Shown here in pieces: positions 5,145-6,809 of a DNA stretch of 6,809 nucleotides (positions are counted from its first letter, which is position 1; the number at the start of each line of letters is the position of its first letter). Origin of the DNA: Acidobacteriota bacterium. GTDB taxonomy: Bacteria > Acidobacteriota > Terriglobia > Terriglobales > Acidobacteriaceae. Where the stretch lies: contig JAJZMO010000205.1 of the NCBI GenBank assembly GCA_021798235.1, forward strand, positions 1-6,809, given 5' to 3'. The notes beneath the pieces are model-generated. The model ran no database searches and was not told the origin of the DNA. It saw only the letters and a list, made by a program, of their open reading frames with translations. The position numbers and the translations under genes were made by a program.

Positions 5145-6758
5145 CTAAGGCTGAGCAATGCGCCAGACGGCCACGTAGTTGGGTTGGTTCCATAAAATTT
5201 GCGCAGGCGACAAGGCGAGGAATCCCGCGGGCTGGAAGGGGCGGCGCGCGTAGACCTCCACGCCAGTGATTGTCCAAAGGCCGTGGCCGATCGGGGCGCA
5301 GGTAAAGCGTGTACTCTCCAAAAAAATCTGATCGCAGTAGGTGCGCTTGCCCCAGGCATCCAAGGGGACAGGCGGCCCGACAAACGCTTCAATCTTTTCG
5401 CGGTGCAGAAACTCTTGCAGTCCTTGATGGGCCAACTCCCGCTGAAAGTCCAAATTCCCCATCAGCCCATCAATGGGCACTACGGAAATGTTGGAGTAAT
5501 AAGCCATGGCTCCGGGCTGGTCATAGGCGAGCACGCGTTGGATGTGATCCTGCGCTTCCAGCGTTTGTTCGAACTGTACCGGCGGCAAGGGCAAGGATTG
5601 TAGTTTGGAGTGATGCCAGCCGTAGTGTTGGAAGAGGGCAAGCGAAAGCAACGCGGCGCAAGCCGTGGCCAACAAGCGTGGAGTGCGCGACCCATGCTGC
5701 GTGCGCAGTAGACAAGCGGTTGCGCGTGCCGACATCAATGCGGCCAACAGTGCCCAACTGGTGTAATACCAAGTCCAGCGCGTTTCGCTGGTCATGCGCA
5801 GCGTAATGTAGGCCGCGTGCAGCAACACGCCGACAAAGAACGGTAGCTCCACGTAAAGCAACCAGCGATCCCGCTGCCTGCGCCAAAGGATCAGCAGGGA
5901 CATCGCTGCCAGCACCAACGCGATGAGCGCCGTGTGCGGTAGATTGTGGCCAAAACGATGATCCCAGTTGTTGCTGGACTTCAACAGGCCGCTGATGGGG
6001 ACGATGTTGTGGAACCAGACAAGATTGGTCAGCAGGTAGCCGCCCCAAAAGAAGATGTAGACCGGAATGCACTGCAAGTGCCAGCGCAACGGGCGGCGAT
6101 CCGATTGGCGCGTTGCCCACAGGAGCGCGGCAAACCAGATGGAGGCGATGATGAAGATCGAGTCCAGTCGGCAGAGCACGGCCAGCATGGCTGCGGCGTT
6201 GAACAGAAATGCCGCAGTGCCGGACGGGGATTCCATCCAGGCATGCAGCGCCAACAACAGGGCCGCCAGCATCGCTGCACTCAGGGAGGATTCCGTGCCC
6301 AATTGTAGGCCGAAGAGAAAGGGCAGCAGAATGGTCCAAGCGATCCAAGCCTCCGTCCCCAGCTTATGGAGTAGTCGCTGCGCCAGCCACAGCGTGGCCA
6401 GATTCAGCAGCACGATGAGTGCCGCCACGGCGTGCAGGCCGGATGTACGCCCCGGAAAGAGCTTGTAGACCAGCGCGCAGAGCAGCATCCAAATAGGATG
6501 GTAGCCATTGGTTGGCATCAGCCGGTTGAAGGTGCAGCCGTGGCCGAGGGCAAAGTTGCGGCCCACTTGCAGATAAAAAAAACTGTCATCGGCAAAAAAT
6601 GGATTGGGAAAGCGCACCAACAGTGCGGCGTAGGCCGCAGCCAGCAGCAGCAAAAATCCTTGCAGCCAGCGCGGTTCGCTGGGGTGTGTGCAAACAGCAA
6701 TGCGTGTGTCTGTGGGGGCAGGAGTCGTGGGAGCGGGTGTCGAGGGAAAGGGCTTCAT
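5145..6758 (-). CDS. Polytopic membrane protein resembling GT-C glycosyltransferases
   Basis: A 537-residue protein with a Pro/Thr-rich N-terminus (2-18), a first helix near 33-49 and about nine or more further hydrophobic segments up to about 377, then a soluble C-terminal part. After the first helix comes FADDSFFYLQVGRNFALGHG (55-74) with acidic pair Asp57-Asp58, then TNGYHPIW (83-90). In GT-C enzymes that use lipid-phosphate sugar donors, an acidic motif in this first extracytoplasmic loop is catalytic. LGTESSLSA (153-161), CRLDS (196-200) and VPISGLLKSS (253-262) are further blocks typical of these proteins. The tail contains YYSNISVVPIDGLMGN (420-435), often seen in this group. It likely adds a sugar to a lipid-linked or protein acceptor at the outer face of the inner membrane; donor and acceptor are unknown. 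The ATG at 6758 lacks a clear Shine-Dalgarno, but no better start is visible before the first helix. Confidence 0.78.
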   Translation of the reverse strand: MKPFPSTPAPTTPAPTDTRIAVCTHPSEPRWLQGFLLLLAAAYAALLVRFPNPFFADDSFFYLQVGRNFALGHGCTFNRLMPTNGYHPIWMLLCALVYKLFPGRTSGLHAVAALIVLLNLATLWLAQRLLHKLGTEAWIAWTILLPFLFGLQLGTESSLSAAMLAALLLALHAWMESPSGTAAFLFNAAAMLAVLCRLDSIFIIASIWFAALLWATRQSDRRPLRWHLQCIPVYIFFWGGYLLTNLVWFHNIVPISGLLKSSNNWDHRFGHNLPHTALIALVLAAMSLLILWRRQRDRWLLYVELPFFVGVLLHAAYITLRMTSETRWTWYYTSWALLAALMSARATACLLRTQHGSRTPRLLATACAALLSLALFQHYGWHHSKLQSLPLPPVQFEQTLEAQDHIQRVLAYDQPGAMAYYSNISVVPIDGLMGNLDFQRELAHQGLQEFLHREKIEAFVGPPVPLDAWGKRTYCDQIFLESTRFTCAPIGHGLWTITGVEVYARRPFQPAGFLALSPAQILWNQPNYVAVWRIAQP

Positions 6759-6809
6759 AGGCTGCGAGACTGATCGTAGCAGCCGTGCGCGTTAATAGAA
6801 CAAATATTT
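6759..6809 (-). other. Upstream region of the GT-C-like gene
   Basis: This 51-nt stretch ends in an A/T-rich run. On the minus strand TATTAA (6797-6792) or TACGAT nearer the start could act as a -10, but no pair with a well-placed -35 can be chosen, and the window ends here. Confidence 0.25.

Noticed and set aside
5521..6348. A 275-codon open frame on the minus strand in another frame of the GT-C-like gene
   Set aside because: It overlaps the well-supported membrane protein in a different frame and shows no family features.

Overview
The window looks like an ordinary stretch of a moderately GC-rich bacterial chromosome. The style of the proteins suggests Acidobacteriota (Terriglobia-like): an orphan MacB/FtsX-type permease, a RodZ-like HTH/membrane protein beside metK, and a secreted LamG plus glycoside hydrolase family 2 (GH2) protein. 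This placement is inferred from protein character, not from a marker gene. There are no tRNA or rRNA genes, CRISPR arrays, transposases or phage genes.

Layout: four genes lie on the minus strand in the left part. Read in their own direction they are a RodZ-like HTH/single-TM protein (3764-3156), metK for S-adenosylmethionine synthetase (3051-1870), an Ada-type methylated-DNA-protein cysteine methyltransferase (1757-1044), and the first 330 residues of a secreted GH2-type enzyme with an N-terminal LamG domain (992 to beyond position 1). A strong 11-bp hairpin follows metK, so metK and ada are probably separate transcripts. The GH2 gene starts 51 nt after ada and may be co-transcribed with it. 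Divergent from the RodZ-like gene, on the plus strand, is an ABC-type permease (4005-5108). It converges on a 537-residue polytopic membrane protein resembling GT-C glycosyltransferases (6758-5145, minus). A perfect 10-bp hairpin sits in the 36-nt gap between the two stops.

Functional links are loose. MetK makes SAM and Ada-type proteins repair alkylated DNA, but nothing shows they work together. The RodZ-like protein, the permease and the GT-C-like protein all suggest envelope functions.

The most notable features are: (1) the Ada protein, which keeps the first two zinc-site cysteines of the N-terminal Ada domain and then jumps in frame to the end of the AraC-type HTH, losing roughly 100 residues while keeping an intact methyltransferase domain; (2) the divergent intergenic region at 3765-4004, with a perfect 8-bp inverted repeat and three TTCCAC-type motifs; (3) non-ATG starts backed by strong Shine-Dalgarno sequences for metK (TTG) and the RodZ-like gene (GTG). 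I did not find convincing evidence of a new multi-gene system.
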